Source of the DNA: Picochlorum sp. 'celeri'
Lineage: Eukaryota; Chlorophyta; Trebouxiophyceae
Length of the DNA stretch: 64,000 nucleotides
Assembly: GCA_010909725.1 (NCBI GenBank)
Contig: JAACMV010000020.1
Coordinates: 62,001 to 126,000 of the forward strand
Reading direction: 5' to 3'
In this document: one piece after another, positions 42,277 through 56,399 of the stretch
Position numbering within the stretch: position 1 is the stretch's first letter
Layout: every line of letters begins with the position of its first letter
Program-made: the position numbers and the translations under genes
The notes under the pieces: generated by a model
The model's database searches: none
What the model was told of the DNA's origin: nothing
What the model saw: the letters and a program-made list of their open reading frames with translations, nothing else

Positions 42277-45200
42277 ATGTTTGGCCTTTCCATCCAGACA
42301 AAGCGCCCAGGATGCATTTTATCACTGAAAGTTGCAATACAGAATGATAGGTAAATTATTTATCCCGAAACAACGCTAAAGATATCGTTTACTATACGAT
42401 GCTGGTTCAGTTGCAGTGAGTCAAAGTTAGAGTTTCCTTTGAGAGTGCACTTGGAGGGTCTTCGATCTGCCCTGGATCTTTCGGATGCCATTAGAGACTC
42501 TTTAAAGCTCGTACCTATTCCTGAGAAGTGTAAAAACCGATTGATTGATGATTCGAAGAGAAGGTGTGACGAGGTATTGGGCGACGCTCTTATCCAGGAG
42601 CTTGAGCTGGAGTCAGAAGTGAGAGGGGCACTGCCCGACTTTCTCGGGGATTCTTTGTGGGATGAGATACAATGCTACCAAATCCGGTCCTTAAAATTAA
42701 ATGACGCTGTGGAAACATTGTTGCACCGGAGCGATTTATCTTTGTTCAAATCTCTTCGTAGGTTGAACTTGTCTGGGAGTGGAATTTCCACACTGCCAGG
42801 ACAGATTTCTTCGGTCCCACTCGAATTCATCGATATAAGTAAAAATAGGCTATCGATTCTTCCAAAGGGGATTGGAAACATCAAATGCCTGAGGTATTTG
42901 TGTGCTCAGGAAAATATTCTTACTATTTTACCAGGAGAGTTGAGCCAGTGCATGGAGCTGGAGCACCTTGACCTGAGTTCTAACAGATTATCGAGTATAT
43001 TGATATCCTTTTCTGAATTTCGAAAACTTAGATATCTGAACCTTGATGAAAACCCATTGGAATCCTTTCCTGATATTTCTCGCTGCATTAAGCTAAGTAA
43101 TGTCTCTTTTTCAAATGTCAACATGTGGTACAGGGAAAATGATCTCGGAAGTAGGACAATCGAAGTAACTTGCTCGTTTGAACGAAAGGCTACGTCAAAT
43201 TCTTTCGTGGTAACCTTATTTGGGCCTAGGCAGTCTGATCCACTGCAGGAGTTTTACAACCTTGCCTTATGTGGCACTACTCACCACCCCCTTGTTATTG
43301 GAGCAATCAGTAAGTACGGAGAATCATGTCAGACCTTAAACTTCTTTCTAACGTGCTAGTTTTCTTGTAGGAACTATGGCTGAGTCGAGCTCTTTCAAGC
43401 AGGCATTGATTAAGAATGAGCAAGCTTTGAAGAAACTGAATCTCATGGTAGGTCCATGTCCAGAATGCCACCACAATAAGAATCTAGATGCACTTCGTAT
43501 TTATCTTTTCATAATATTGCAGATTTTGAGTGAAGATACCGAAATCGTGACCCAATCTTGCTCAATTTTAGGTGTGTTTTGCTTATGCCAACTCAACTTG
43601 CACCTTTGCACCGATGCAAACACGTCGCTGCAGCAGTTTCAGTAACGCTTTCACTGGTTTTCAGGAACTCTCGCGGAATTTGACGGAGAGACTGCGAATA
43701 CTATTATTGACTCTCATGGAGGGTTGATGCTCTCGCTTTTGGAAAAGGATAAAGAGAGACAGATGGCAGCCTTGCATGCTCTGGAAACGTTGACCAGATT
43801 CTCGTCATCTCCAAGCAGACGTTTCTCATCACTAATTTCTTGGTCAGAGGGTATACTGAGCAGTTCTAATAGCTCGGTCGATCTAGTTGTAGCTGTTCTG
43901 CGTGTGCTAGGAAATATTGGGCAGCAAGATGAAGGCAAAACACTTTTGATGTCTAGCTCAACCATCATGGATAAGATCCACAATAATGTATGCAGTCAGA
44001 ATCGTAGTGCTAGTGATTGTAAAAACGAGGATATTCTGTACGCCTCCATACGCCTTCTGTCTGGTCTAGGTTTGCATGACAGGATTCCTGTGCATGGAGG
44101 ACTCCCATCAGTTCAATCGAGAGGAGTTAGAATTTTGTCATTGGACGGGGGAGGTATGAAAGGACTGGCAACGATTCGCCTGTTGAGAGATATTGAAAAG
44201 CGTTCAAATCGTCCATTGCACGAACTTTTCGATCTCGTGGTCGGAACTTCTACTGGTGCCCTTTTGGCAGTTGCACTCATGATTAAAGGGATGACTTTGC
44301 CTGAATGTGAGGAAGTTTACAAAGAGCTGGGAACTAAGGTATTTAAGAATCCTGTCCACAACTCGGAAAATGATGAATCTTGGATGAATGTTTTCTACAG
44401 AAGTTTACACACTAAGACAGAGCACGTGAGGGCTGTTGTTGTAGGCTGCAAGCATGACACAGGTAATAGTATAGACCTCATTCAAATTTGAAGAATGTAT
44501 CCGGTAACCCGATGATGTTGCTTTTATTTGTAGGCATCTATGAAGATTTGTTGAAGGAAAAATGCAAAATACCGACCTTAGGCCCCTACTGCTTCGATTC
44601 CCTGTTAGACACTTGTGCATTAAATATCCCAAAGGTGGCATTAGTTTCGACGCTGACTAGTGTTTCGCCCGCTCAGCCATATATATTTAGGAACTATGAA
44701 TATTCTTCGAGATCAGGGGATATTAACAGATTGGGTAGCAGCAGTCATGAAATTTGGCAAGCCGTTAGGGCATCCTCAGGTGAATCACTTGTTCCATTGC
44801 TGCTCGTAATGCAATAAATTTATATAGATACGCATCTGACCTCACTTATCTTTTGTAGCGGCTATATATTATCTTGATGAGTTTGAATTTTCGGGAAACA
44901 AATTTCAGGATGGAGCACTGGTGGCAAATAATCCCGGTCTGATAGCGTTGCAAGAAGCTCACCACATTTGGCCTGATGCCCACATCTCTCTCTTGGTCAG
45001 CGTGGGGACGGGATCAGGCCCTGTGTCAGAAAGGCAAAAAGGAGTCTCATCTTATATTGACACAGGGTCTGCACTTCTTGAGAGTGCTACGAACGTTGAG
45101 GAGGTGCACAAATCACTGATGGTGATTAGCAGTATTTTACCTGGTCTCCAGTATTTCCGCCTGAACCCTGTAGATGTCCGCTGTGAAATGGAACTTGACT

Positions 45201-45304
45201 GCGTGGATCCTCAGAAATGGAGGGAACTTGAATTGGCCTCAGATGAATATGTGGAGAAGTCTCAGGAAACATATGAGAAAATTGCCAAAGCGATGGAAAT
45301 GTGA
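42277..45304 (+). CDS. PLA1: Phospholipase A I-type LRR/ARM/patatin lipase
   Basis: The plant homologue (Arabidopsis PLA I) is a lipid acyl hydrolase linked to basal jasmonate supply. The first exon (42277-42350) gives MFGLSIQTKRPGC, like the plant MSWGLGWKR start, and a 60-nt intron follows (42351-42410). Further introns lie at 43310-43370, 43448-43522, 43572-43664, 44463-44533 and 44780-44858. The protein has leucine-rich repeats (LRRLNLSGSGISTLP, LEFIDISKNRLSILP, LEHLDLSSNRLSS), an armadillo-like helical stretch, then the patatin domain: oxyanion loop DGGGMKGLATI, nucleophile elbow GTSTGALLAV and the catalytic Asp in QDGALVANNPG. All active-site motifs are intact. Confidence 0.92.
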
Positions 45305-45377
45305 TGGTACGCATTGGTACTAGATACCTCAATGATAGTCACAAGCGAGTGTTACATTTGTCTCCAATACCAGCCTA

Positions 45378-47235
45378 TCAATGTTTAAAATGTCTCACCC
45401 CTGTTGTCATCAGTACAACTCCGTATTGATTGCAACAATCTATTGCATCTTGATCCCTCATGCTGCCACCTGGATGGACAATGGCCTTCACTCCTTTCCG
45501 GCATGCAATTTCCACCGAATCATTCCAGCTAAATGGGAAGAACGCATCTGATGCCATGACAGAACCTTCTATTTCGTCACCTGATTTTTCAATCGCAATC
45601 TCTACGGATTTTACCCTATTTGGTTGCCCACTTCCCATGCCTAGCAACTTTCGGTCCTTGGCAATAGTTATTGCATTACTTTTCACATGCTTGACGCCGA
45701 GCCAAGCGAATTTGAGATCTTGAAGTTGCTTCTCGGATGGCTGTTTCTCTGACACACAAACAAAATCAATCTCCTCAGGTGTCAGGCTGTCAGCACCTTG
45801 TGACAACCAACCTCCTGCAATCTGTCTGTATTGTGCCCCTTGTGGTGCCCGAGCTTTTGCCTCTAAAATCCTCAACTGCAGAGAAAAGCAAAGTAGAGTA
45901 AGACTAAAACACTGTATATTGACAGCAAGGATACCTATTCAAACGTACTGTTTTTGATTTCCCTTTGAGAACCTCCAAACCCTTTTCTGTGTAACCAGGT
46001 GCTATTACTATTTCGTAGAACATCCGGGTTTCTCCATCAGTAGGGCTGCGGAATTCCCTTATTTCCCTTGCTAAATCCTCATCAACGACTCTATTGAAAG
46101 CGACTATTCCACCAAACGCACTGATTGGATCTGCAATCACGGACAACCTGTACGCTTCAAGTAGGTCATCTCTAGAGGCAATCCCACATGGATTTGTATG
46201 CTTTACAATGACACAGCTCGGTTCGGAGAAGTCACATACGGTACTGAATGCTGCGTCTGCATCCAGGTAGTTGTTATATGACATCTCTTTCCCATGATGC
46301 TGAATAGAAGAGGCAACGCCCCCAATGAGATTTTCACGGAGAGACTGGTCAGTGTAGAAAGCAGCACTTTGATGGGGGTTCTCACCATACCTAAGATTTT
46401 GCTGCAGTTTCATAGGTATGCAAAGTTCTGGGGCTGGGCTGCCTCCGTCATACTCCCGCCAGAGCCATTCAGCCACCAAGGAATCATATGAAGCTGTGTG
46501 CTGGAATGCCTTCCATGACAAATACCTCTGATGCCTCTCCAGGCTGTCCCTATCATCGCTAGCGAGTAGACGAAGAAAACTAGGATAGTCTTCTGGATCA
46601 ACAAGGACTGAAACGTGAGAATGGTTTTTCGCAGCTGCACGAATCATGGCAGGGCCACCAATGTCAATGTTCTCAACTCCTTGGTCAAAAGTGACGCCTT
46701 CCATCGTAACAGTTTCCCTGAAAGGGTACAAATTAACCACAAGAACATCAATCAGAGATATTCCATGCGTTTCAATGGCCTCCATATGGCTCTCATCATC
46801 TCGCTTCGCAAGCAACCCCCCATGAACAGCAGGGTGGAGCGTCTTCACCCTGCCATTCAACATTTCTGGGAATCCAGTGATTTCGTCGACACCTCGAACT
46901 GGCAAACCAAAGTCTTTGATCGCTTTTGCACTCCCACCGGTAGATATGATCTCATATCCTAGATCATGAAGTCCTCGAGCAATTTCCTGCAAGTTGGTTT
47001 TGTCTGATACTGAGATGAGCGCTCTCTTCTTCTCGCTCCCTCCAGCTGCAGCCATGGATAATATGGATTTGCCTCTTATAGCCTGTGATTGCATTATTTT
47101 AGGCGATTTTGACATCTTGCGACTGAATCCTTGGGCACTCTTGGTCTGCCAAAGTGAGTGCATGCGGCTGTCCGTCTTTGGACTGAAACAATTGGAAAGG
47201 CTTTTCAGATGCGATCTACTATGGAACACCTTCAT
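45378..47235 (-). CDS. ATIC: Bifunctional AICAR transformylase / IMP cyclohydrolase
   Basis: This enzyme does the last two steps of de novo purine synthesis, formylating AICAR and cyclising FAICAR to IMP. It is coded in two exons with a 73-nt GTACGT...CAG intron (45876-45948). The N-terminal IMPCH domain has RALISVSDKTNLQEIARGLH, EIISTGGSAKAI, GRVKTLHPAVHGGLLAKRDD and VVNLYPF. The AICARFT domain has LRYGENPHQSAAFY, CVIVKHTNPCGIA with the catalytic Lys-His, SDAFFPFSWNDSVE and VHPGGSMRDQDAI. The first 60 residues (Ser/Arg-rich, ending SILSMAAAGG) resemble a plastid transit peptide, consistent with plastid purine synthesis in plants. Length after the transit peptide is normal. Confidence 0.95.
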
Positions 47236-47751
47236 CCTGATGAAAATAAGCTATATATCTCTGCTTAAATATTTATGCGGCTCCTGTGATCACACAATCC
47301 AGTGAAATGGTGCGGCTTGTGACTCCATTTCCAAGTCCCATTAATGAATATCCTAGCAGGCCTGTCGGACGTCCATTGCAATCGTACCATTGGCAGAGCA
47401 CTCTGCTCGGCCTGCAGGCCACAGCTGTGACACAACAGATTGGCGAAAGTCACGATAACGGTTCAAATCACGACTGACCCGTTATGTAACAATCCACCGC
47501 AGGAGTGTCTATTATATAAACAACAACTTTGCTGTATGCATTTATAAGGTGAGATTAACCCATGGTCTCAAGGATATCGATATCGAGGTGCCCTTTCAAT
47601 CCAAGAACAGACCCTCCTAGACTCTCGTCTGCATCACTGATGGGGAACAATATGGCCCATCACACCAAATATTAGCATCTCGAATATAGTTGCATGTATC
47701 TTGCATTAAGTCACTCGACACGTACGTCGAGGTTTTAGGAAATACAGTGAA
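47236..47751. promoter_or_regulatory. Divergent promoter region between ATIC and FAB1
   Basis: The 516 bp contain the 12-nt palindrome GATATCGATATC (47573-47584) and short TATA-like AT runs. No coding frame is convincing. It should hold promoters of both neighbours. Confidence 0.4.
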
Positions 47752-50700
47752 ATGGCCAAGGCAGAAGAAATAGTTCAGGAGCACGTCGCAGCACAGCTGC
47801 GGAAGCTCTCTGATATTCATCAAAGTAAAATGGTTGCCCAAATAGTTGATCTTTGGGGGGTCTCGGAATGGGAACAGTGCTTATGCAGTATTCCGTTTGA
47901 AAGTGGTGACATCAACTGGGCTATGTACTCTCCATCGCATGGGAATAAGAAGAGTCTCGAAGATCTGATACATGTGGAATTCGTTTTAGACGATAAATGT
48001 CATGTTCCGATGCTAGACATTCTGGATGGATTTGTGATTCGGCAGGATGTTGCTCATAGGCGCATGAGGAGATGCATAGAGAACCCAAGGATTCTCATAT
48101 TTTTAGGGGCCCTTGCCCAAACAGACGATGCTGGGATCGCAACCTTTGATGGGATGAAGAACTCAAAAGGTACAGAATTTCTCGACCTCATAGAAGAAAC
48201 GTCTCCAGACGTGATTTTGGCAAGCGATAGAGCAAGCCATAGCCTTGTAGAGACTTTGTTCCAGGGTGGCATCACTTTGTTGTCGGGCATCGATTCGGAC
48301 ACCTTGTTTCTAATGAAATCTATGTTTGAAGCTGAGTATCATACTGACCTGGGGCATCAAGAGACGAAATCAGGCCCTGATTTTGCATTTGGGGTCTGCA
48401 GTCAATTTCTTGCAGACAAAGTGCTTTCGACTAATGATGATGATGATGATGATGATGATGACACAAAGTACAGCGGAGATGAAGCTTCAACGCTAAATCG
48501 AATATATGAAGAACCATTTTGCAAGATAATAACAACATCTGCCTGTTCTAAGACCGCTCTGGTGCATTATAGTTGCAGTGAACAGTTTACAAAATTGGCC
48601 CCACTCATCAAATGGTTGATGTTGAGTACTTGTTGGAAATATCTTGAAGTGTCTTTCTTGATAGACTTTTTTACATATCAAGGAAGTAGACCTAAATTTG
48701 AAGCATTTTTGAGGAGGGCGAACTGTCTAATGCTGGAGAGAGAGAGAGAAATTGGTTCATTGTCGACATCAATGTTCTCGGGATACAAATCTTTTGGAAA
48801 GGCTTCCAGTGTCGATGATATTGAATCGGATCATCATCCGAACAAGTTTTGTACTGCGACATTTTGTTTCAATCCTGATAAGGAATTTCTTTGTGAAGCT
48901 GCTCACCAGCATTGTGTGGATACTTATGGTTTAGAAGGTATGATAAACTACTGGAGACATTTCTCAACTTTTTAGCAAGTTCCGTTTCACATTCGCTCTT
49001 TGTCTGGTATAGATCTTTCAATAGTGGAATACTTCATGGCTGCCTCGCCGAGGAATATTAAATGCACTCATCCAGACTGTGGCTTTGATGTGTGTGCACA
49101 TAAAAGAGCGTTTGTGTCAAACAAGAATTCCGTTACAATCTCGAGTTTGTATATGGATGGTGAAACTACTTCAGTGAAGAATGATGGTATATTTATTTGG
49201 GTGGAAAATACAACGGATTCTTGTAGATATCCTTTGAAGATGTCTCGCACATCCACGAATCTGTCTATTAGTCATCTTCTGAGTCTCATAGTTTGTGGAG
49301 GTTTATTTTCTCTGGAAGACGACAAATCGCAATTATGTGTTATGAAAGAAACTCTTATCGTAAAATTTGCTTTCCAGGTTCTGAGTCCGTATTCTTTTGT
49401 CTTGCCAGAGAAGTCTCAGAGCATTAATGAGCACAGGTGGATACAAGATGACCTGGAAATTTTGCAGGTGAGGTGTGAATATTTAAGCAATAAACAGATA
49501 TGTGTCTGATGATTTATCTCACTACTCCAAAGTGGCAAATTTCGAATATGCAGGCGCTTTTGGAGGATATATCAAACTCTGTCAGGGAAACAGAGTTAAG
49601 TTTAGATCAAGTAATAGATGTATTGTCTAATCTTCAGAGCGAGGTGTGTATATTGATAGCGAACTTGTCCATGTTTGCAATTACTAGTGTAGTGATGAAT
49701 CCGATGATGATCACTACAGGTCTGCTCTCTGTCTGAGCTTTTTCGAGATGGAGCAAGGATGAAGAACTACTCTACGCATCTCCTAACTTTGGACTCTGTG
49801 CACTATCTGATTAGTATTTTTTTGTCGTTATTGACTGCTGACTTCAAAAGACTGAGAGCTTTGGGGATAGATGAGGAAACATCGGCTCACTTTTTGGAGA
49901 TCGATGCACCAGAGCAGAAGAAGGACTGTGATGAGGAAAGAAAAGTCAATGCAGATCCTTCAGCCTGGTTGCAATCTCAATTCAGCGAAGAGCAAAAACA
50001 AATCCTTGCGAAGATGATAAAGATTTCACGTTCAAAGTTAGATGGACCAGCAACTTCCCTCGTTAGGCTCCATGATATTTCATCAATTGACAGCATGAAG
50101 GGGTCATTCTTTTGGGATGGTGATAATTGGCGGTTTCACCACGGAGACAAGAGTTGCTCTATGATATCGTGCTTTCTCTCAAGCAGGTAAGATGCCTGTG
50201 TTTCAATTTGACAACTGAATCTGAATAGCATACTCAGATTATCTCTACCAACGCAGAATGTATTACAATTTTGTGGACAGTGCTCTGACCAACTTACACC
50301 ACCTGCATGGAAAATGCAATGATTGGCTTGAGATATTGTCACGGACTTGCGAGGTGCCTGAAACTTGTCAGATTATCTTAGGCGACTCAAAGTTAGAGTC
50401 TTACTGTGCAATGCAGTTCCACGCTCTTAGGGAGATAGGCATCCAAGGTGGCAACGAGACATTTCTGATGTCAATGAGAAATTGCCACCCATGGTCGGCA
50501 ACAGGCGGCAAATCAAATGCCTTCTTTGCGAAAACATCAGATGACAAGTTTATAGTTAAACAAATCAGCAAATCCGAAAGACAATCATTTATCGATTTCA
50601 GCGAGGAATATTTTCACCACGTAGGCTTGGTGTTGGAGGATTGCCAGCAGCGTTCGGGTTTCGCAAAAATCTTCGGAATGTTTCGAGTACGTCGATCTTC

Positions 50701-51316
50701 ATCCATCAAACAAATTTTGTCTCATTCTATATCGGTCCTTGCAGGTTTCCTCTGGCGAAGGTCTGAAATCGCGAAATGACCCGATTGATTTCATTGTCAT
50801 GGAAAACGTCTTTCACTCCAGACACTTTGACCAAGCGTACGACCTCAAAGGCTTCTCTCGAGAACTTCACGAGCGCGGGGACGCCCAACAAGCAGTTCTC
50901 GTCGACGGCAATCTCAGATCCAAAATACAGAAGTATCCCATCTTTGTATCCTTGGAATCTAAAAACACCTTGATGAGGTCGATGAAGTTCGACACAGGTG
51001 CGTTGTTCGCTAGACGCATAGACAAAGAAGAAGATCGCACTAACGGGATCATCGAACTGTGAATGCAGATTTTCTAGGAAAAGTTAATGTGATGGATTAT
51101 AGCTTACTCGTCGGTATAGATACAAGTACAAATGAAATCATCGTGGGCATTGTTGATTACCTTAGACGGTACACCCTGGATAAGCACATCGAAAGTTGGG
51201 TCAAATTGTTAGGAGCAGCAGGTGAGAAGCCCACCGTAATCTCGCCTCCACAATACGCCAGTAGATTCCGAGAAGGAATTGAATCCTATTTTACAACGGT
51301 GCCATATAATTTTTAA
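47752..51316 (+). CDS. FAB1: 1-Phosphatidylinositol-3-phosphate 5-kinase (FAB1/PIKfyve type, no FYVE)
   Basis: FAB1 makes PI(3,5)P2 on endosomes and vacuoles. Seven exons are joined by introns at 48938-49012, 49468-49553, 49644-49719, 50187-50256, 50687-50744 and 50998-51068 (58-86 nt). The N-terminal region has the chaperonin-like (CCT) domain typical of Fab1: RRCIENPRILIFLGAL, then SPDVILASDRASH. The zinc-type segment KCTHPDCGFDVCAHKR corresponds to the plant Fab1 CCH-rich stretch. The C-terminal lipid-kinase domain contains WSATGGKSNAFFAKT, the phosphate-binding MENVFHSRH, YDLKG and DVMDYSLLVGID-like VNVMDYSLLVGID. No FYVE domain is present, as in plant FAB1C/D. A run of nine Asp residues (repeat at 48434-48461) lies mid-protein. 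Confidence 0.9.
48434..48461 (+). repeat. In-frame (GAT)n microsatellite encoding poly-Asp
   Basis: About nine GAT repeats encode consecutive aspartates in FAB1. Such runs are prone to length change. It lies in a disordered acidic linker between the chaperonin-like domain and the following segment. Confidence 0.8.
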
Positions 51317-51328
51317 CCCTGTATATAA

Positions 51329-54300
51329 TTAGACGGGAACGTGCTCAAGAGAATACACTGCACACACAGCATCTTCACCTCCCGACGAGAGTTTGAGCGA
51401 AAATGGAGAGAACGCTAAGCACTTGGTCGGCCCAATAGGCTGTCCTAAAATCGATGTATGAGCTCTAACTACTCCAAGTTGCTCCCCTTTTGCTGACCAC
51501 ACTTTCACAACCTGTGAAGAAGTGGCAGTTGCAAAGATTGGCGCATGGGAGTGCTCTTGAATCACTGTCATTGTGCCTTTTGAATGCCCATCGATGTTCT
51601 TGTCCAGCGTAATGGAACCATTTGGAGTGGCCATGCGATTATCGAAAAAGTTGATGCGGCCACTTCTATGACCCGCTATAATGGTTCGCTCATTCTCTGT
51701 CAATTCTGGTATCACCCCTATGACATCCTTCCCAAGAGATTGTTTGGATATCGACTTGTTTGATCGCATGTCAAACATTTCCAGTATTCCGCCATCGTCC
51801 AGCGTGTACAAGCGAGAGCCCAAATTCGAAGCCTTGATTTGTCGATATTTGCGCGATGGATCTTCAGTTGTGGACACAAGTTCGTTCACGCAATATTCCC
51901 TGTGTAGATCCCATACGTTAACGGCGTTCCTGCCAATCTTGGTTTTGAACGCTCCTGCGAACAGAGAGCCGCCCAAATAGTCCTTGGACAGTGCGTAAAT
52001 TGGCTGCTGGTGACGGTTTCCCTGCAATAGAACATCGACATAATACATCATACCATTCAGCTTAGACGAGATAAACGCTATTTTCTTACCTCGGTTCCAA
52101 TTGACTGCCAGGATGCTGCAGGCATTTCACATCCAGACTTTGCAAAATATCTCCAGACTGTGACGTTTCCGTTGCGACAGCAAGCCAACAGTAATTCATT
52201 ATACAGATCATTCAAGCGAAACATGCTCCTTACTGCTGATATGTTCGTGGAATCTCTAGTTGCGTCGAACTGATTTAATAGCTTCGCTTGCAAATAATCG
52301 AAAACTCTTATCCTGCCTGCGTTGTCCGCAGTCACGATTTGAGGCTTGAAAGGTTCTAAGAAGATCGCTTCTATCGCAGATCCGTTGGTATTGATGGCAT
52401 GAACTTGCTCCCGCAGTCGAACTTTCTTGGAACTACGACATCTTGATATTCCGCTTGATTTCTGCATATATGGATTGGAAATTATTGCTGTTTTGGGAAA
52501 TCGGATACAGTGACTTTCTGGAACGCACCAGTTGCTTTCTGATTTGGAGCTTTGTTGGAGTGCAGCTTCTCAACCAAGAAATGCCTGGTTCCTCTTCCGC
52601 CAGTGGGGAAAGAAGTGGCCATTTATAGTACTGTTGCCCTATGAAATTGATTGATGACATTAGGTTTCCTCGGGTTCTAATATGACTTCCCATCTGAAAT
52701 TGCTGCAGTTAGAGATTGGAAAGTAAGACTCGTTAGAAATTTCAATAGGTAACAATTGAACGTACATTGTCTACTCTCGTGCTATCATCCCTAGGCATCA
52801 CTGTCAATCTCTCGTTTTGGAGTGATTTTCCCGAAGAATGAGAAAATGAACGCCAGCTTTTCGCCTGCCATGATTTGGGCAAGAAGGACATTCCCGGAGA
52901 AGCCATACCTTTGGAGTCCTCTGCTTTCTTTGCTGCTGACGACAGATCTGGGGCAATTGACTTTGCCAAAGGTACGTTGCATTTTGGAATTTCTTCCATA
53001 CCTAGATCCATCAAAGCTTGCAAAGCTTGTGCACGTACATCCCATGCTGGATCAACAGCTAGAATAGTGAGGCCGTTTACAAGCAGACCTGCTACAGGAT
53101 CGTGCCCAATGTCTGGGTGGTCAGCTGCAAAAGAGAAAAAAAAAAGCACAATCATTCTGGTTTCGTCATCTTCAGCAGACGACATATATATACATCACAA
53201 TATTTTGGACTGTTGCAACTTTACCTGTGTTGGAGAAAGTATTGCCGTCATCCACTGAATGTGCTTTTTTGTGCACCTGTGATTCGTCTGGTGCTGAAAA
53301 TTTACAATGCAGATCCTGTGCGCTGCTCTTGAATTCATTTGGCGCAAAATAGGCGCTGACTTGCACACCCCGCCTTCAATTTGATCATTGATAATTTGTT
53401 GCCTTACTTGAGTAGACATTTCCCTACTAATCCACGCGGAGTTCGATGCGCAGCTCGATAGAGAGTGCGGACTGTCTCACACCTAACTAGTTGACTACCA
53501 TCGTAGATGCCTTCCAGTAATCTGCATATGACCGATTTTTCGATTTCACTGGGGTTTTCAGGCCCATGCGAACTTTCAGACCGAATCTGGCAATTGCAAA
53601 GAAAAAATAAAGCAAATTAGTGGACGCATCACCCAGCAATTCCAGGGCAAACGTCATCTCCCTACCTGAAATACACTTCCTAAGGCAAACACTACAGATG
53701 CCCTGATATTCGGAGAATCAGCCCTAGATAAATCAATCAGCAAATCAAATACCTACAAGAACACAAATAAATGAGGTTTCAGTGGAAAAACAAGGTCAAG
53801 CAAGCAAAACTCACCTGACTCTCCACTGCAAGGCTCCATATTTCCTGCACATCTTCACAGAGATGCCCCACACATATGATCAGCCATTTGAGAAGTAGCT
53901 CCAACTGTTGACTACCATCAGATCCCATGCGTTGTGTGCTTGAAAAAGCTGCTGCAGTTGCAGGGATCTGCGCTGAACATGTTTGCAAGAGTCCTGCCTG
54001 CGCACATAGGAGTTTTCCCTTCTTATTGTTTCTGCAGATGGCTGCCAGAACAAAGGCTGCTTGAGCTCTCGACTCGGGAACAATTTCAGCGTCATCAGAT
54101 TCCAAATGCTTTATGAAATATAAATATCCACCGTCCTTTGTGAGATCATTTTGAACCTGCAACAAGAAGCGCATTTGCTGATGAAAAATGACACAAAGGA
54201 CAACTGGTATAGACTCCAGGCATTCAAAAAAGAACCTCTTACCTGTGCATTCATGTCCCAAGACACGATTTTCGCCCAAATAAATACCAATGTCTGTCTC

Positions 54301-56063
54301 AAGTCTGTGGCTGAAGTTTGCAGGAGTTTCAAAATGTAAGGGAAAATGCCAACTGCAACAGGGGAAGATTTTGTCAGAATCCAGGCATATCACATGTTCA
54401 CATTTCATGCTCTCCACATACCAGAAAGTGCCAAATCCACAGCCCAAGAACCCATATCAATAAATCTACCGAGTAAAACCAGAGCACGAAGCCTGTGCAC
54501 CTGGCTCAAAAGCACCTGAAGAACAATAGGGAGCTGCTCCGGAGGAGACTTTTCAACACTTCCATGATCAAGCCAAAGCTCAAAAGCAGTTAACTGTTCA
54601 CTAAAAAACGGAGATGGCTGATATTCTTTCTCTGCACTATTTCCTTCCAATATACCAGGAAGCTGCAATAAGCAGGTTTCCGCTGCCATGTCCCACGCAA
54701 GCCACATTGGGTGCTGGTCCATCAGAGGAAGTCTTGGATGACTTACTGGTGAACAACCCATACTTCGCAGGATTCTCTGAGCTAGAAGAAAATTTCTGAA
54801 TAATGATGCCACCAATAGATCCTGCAACATACCGACGATTAAATACCATGTCTGTCTACCAATCGGCAGTGATAAAGACTCACCTGGCGAAATAATCTTT
54901 GGAAAAGTGATCTTGGAAGTACGTTCCATGCAATAGTGTCAGTGATGGCTGTGAATATCCAATTCAATTCTCCCAAAGGGGTTTTCCTATCAGTTTGCTT
55001 TCCCGGAATTCTGTCGATGATCTCCTTTGTAATGCCTTCGCTGTGTAGGAGACATTTTGAACAAAACCAATGCAGGGCAATCTTGATTGGAGTTGTTAGA
55101 CAAGATGTAAACAGGTCAGCGGGGAAAGCTGGATCCTGTGGTAGTAATTCGTTTTCAGAACATGCACACATCAAAATGGTATCCTTTAGGGGATCTCCAG
55201 CAGCACTATTTGTCTCTGACTTTTTCCTGTCCCATTGATCCCGGCCAGTACTGGAGAAAAATTGCTTGAAACTACTGAGTATTTGACCGGCAATCGAGCA
55301 ATCAAAAATATAGATAGCAGGACTTCCAACCCAGCTTTGCAGGTCGTAGATCGAAAGTGGAATATACTGAGTATAACTCTTGTTAAATACCCATATCTCT
55401 CCATTGGCTGTAGGCCGTGGAACACCATGGCCATTATAGTGAAACAAAACCCTCTCACCTTTTGCAGAGCGACGACAACTACTCACTAGCTTTTTCACAT
55501 CATCAGTTGTAGGATCCAAATGCATCTTATATTTCGCTCTAGGTTGCCATCGCTCATACTGCGCTTGCAAGTTCTTCCCAATGGTGTCCAGAGCTTTAGG
55601 AGCTTGCATAGAGAGAGGATCTACCCAGCATTCAACTCTGGCACAAGGAGATATTTTGATCACATCTGGAGGGTCTACACCGATGTTCAAGCATACTACC
55701 AGAGCAACTGCAGTCGTCTTGAGCCTGTCTTTCTGTCTCCATTTCGAGACGAGACCAGCCTCGGGTGGATCGATTTCCACCACGGGCAATCGCAAGCCAT
55801 GTCTGATGTCTGAGAACAAAAGCTTTGAATTCCCCGCAGTATTGTACAACGCGGTTAGCGCAGTAACCCGCGCCTCCTGCAAACCCAGCACGTTCGTCAC
55901 GAGACTCGAAGACCGCAGACCCCTGACAGGATGCCACAAAGAATCACACTGTGCAGAATTATAAGGACAATCATACCTCTTCAGGAAAAGTTAATCGCTC
56001 TGACAAACTCTCTAGAGGCGTGCTCTGGGTTGCCCGAATATCCTCTGTCTCTTCTGAACTCAT
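51329..56063 (-). CDS. RAPTOR: RAPTOR, regulatory subunit of TOR complex 1
   Basis: RAPTOR scaffolds TORC1 and binds its substrates. The gene is cut by many short introns. From the 5' end: [40 protein letters not shown], then the raptor N-terminal conserved (caspase-like) domain with [36 protein letters not shown] and [12 protein letters not shown]. Next come [20 protein letters not shown], the helical HEAT-like part with [20 protein letters not shown] and [21 protein letters not shown] repeats, and C-terminal WD40 blades ([40 protein letters not shown]). An ATG at 56063 starts [19 protein letters not shown], but it reaches a stop at 55975 unless a very short intron or a frame break is assumed. 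The start is therefore uncertain; the rest is clear. Confidence 0.88.
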
Positions 56064-56399
56064 TATTATTGGAGCACACAAAGTTCATACAGATATTCCG
56101 ATACTATACGCTAAACACTCTTCTATATATGCACTAATCCGCCTCTATTACAAATCAGAAGTACAAAACAATGAGAACGAGGAAGCGTTGCTGGTAGCCC
56201 TATGTACATGGGGATGGTCCCGGCATGGCCATGATGGGCGATGTCCAGTGAACTAACCAGTAAATTACCTGGCCATGGCCATGGCAGCAACGCTCAGATT
56301 CCTGACACATTCTTGGTGGAGCAGACATGCAATTTTATACACATGTGATGAGATACTGGAGTCAAACAGTGTGTGAATGCACTCCTGTGGACGCGTGTC
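56064..56399. promoter_or_regulatory. Divergent promoter region between RAPTOR and the F-box gene
   Basis: The 336 bp include repeated GGCCATGG and CATGGCCATG motifs near 56225-56285 (GGCCATGGCCATGGC). No convincing coding exon is seen. Confidence 0.35.
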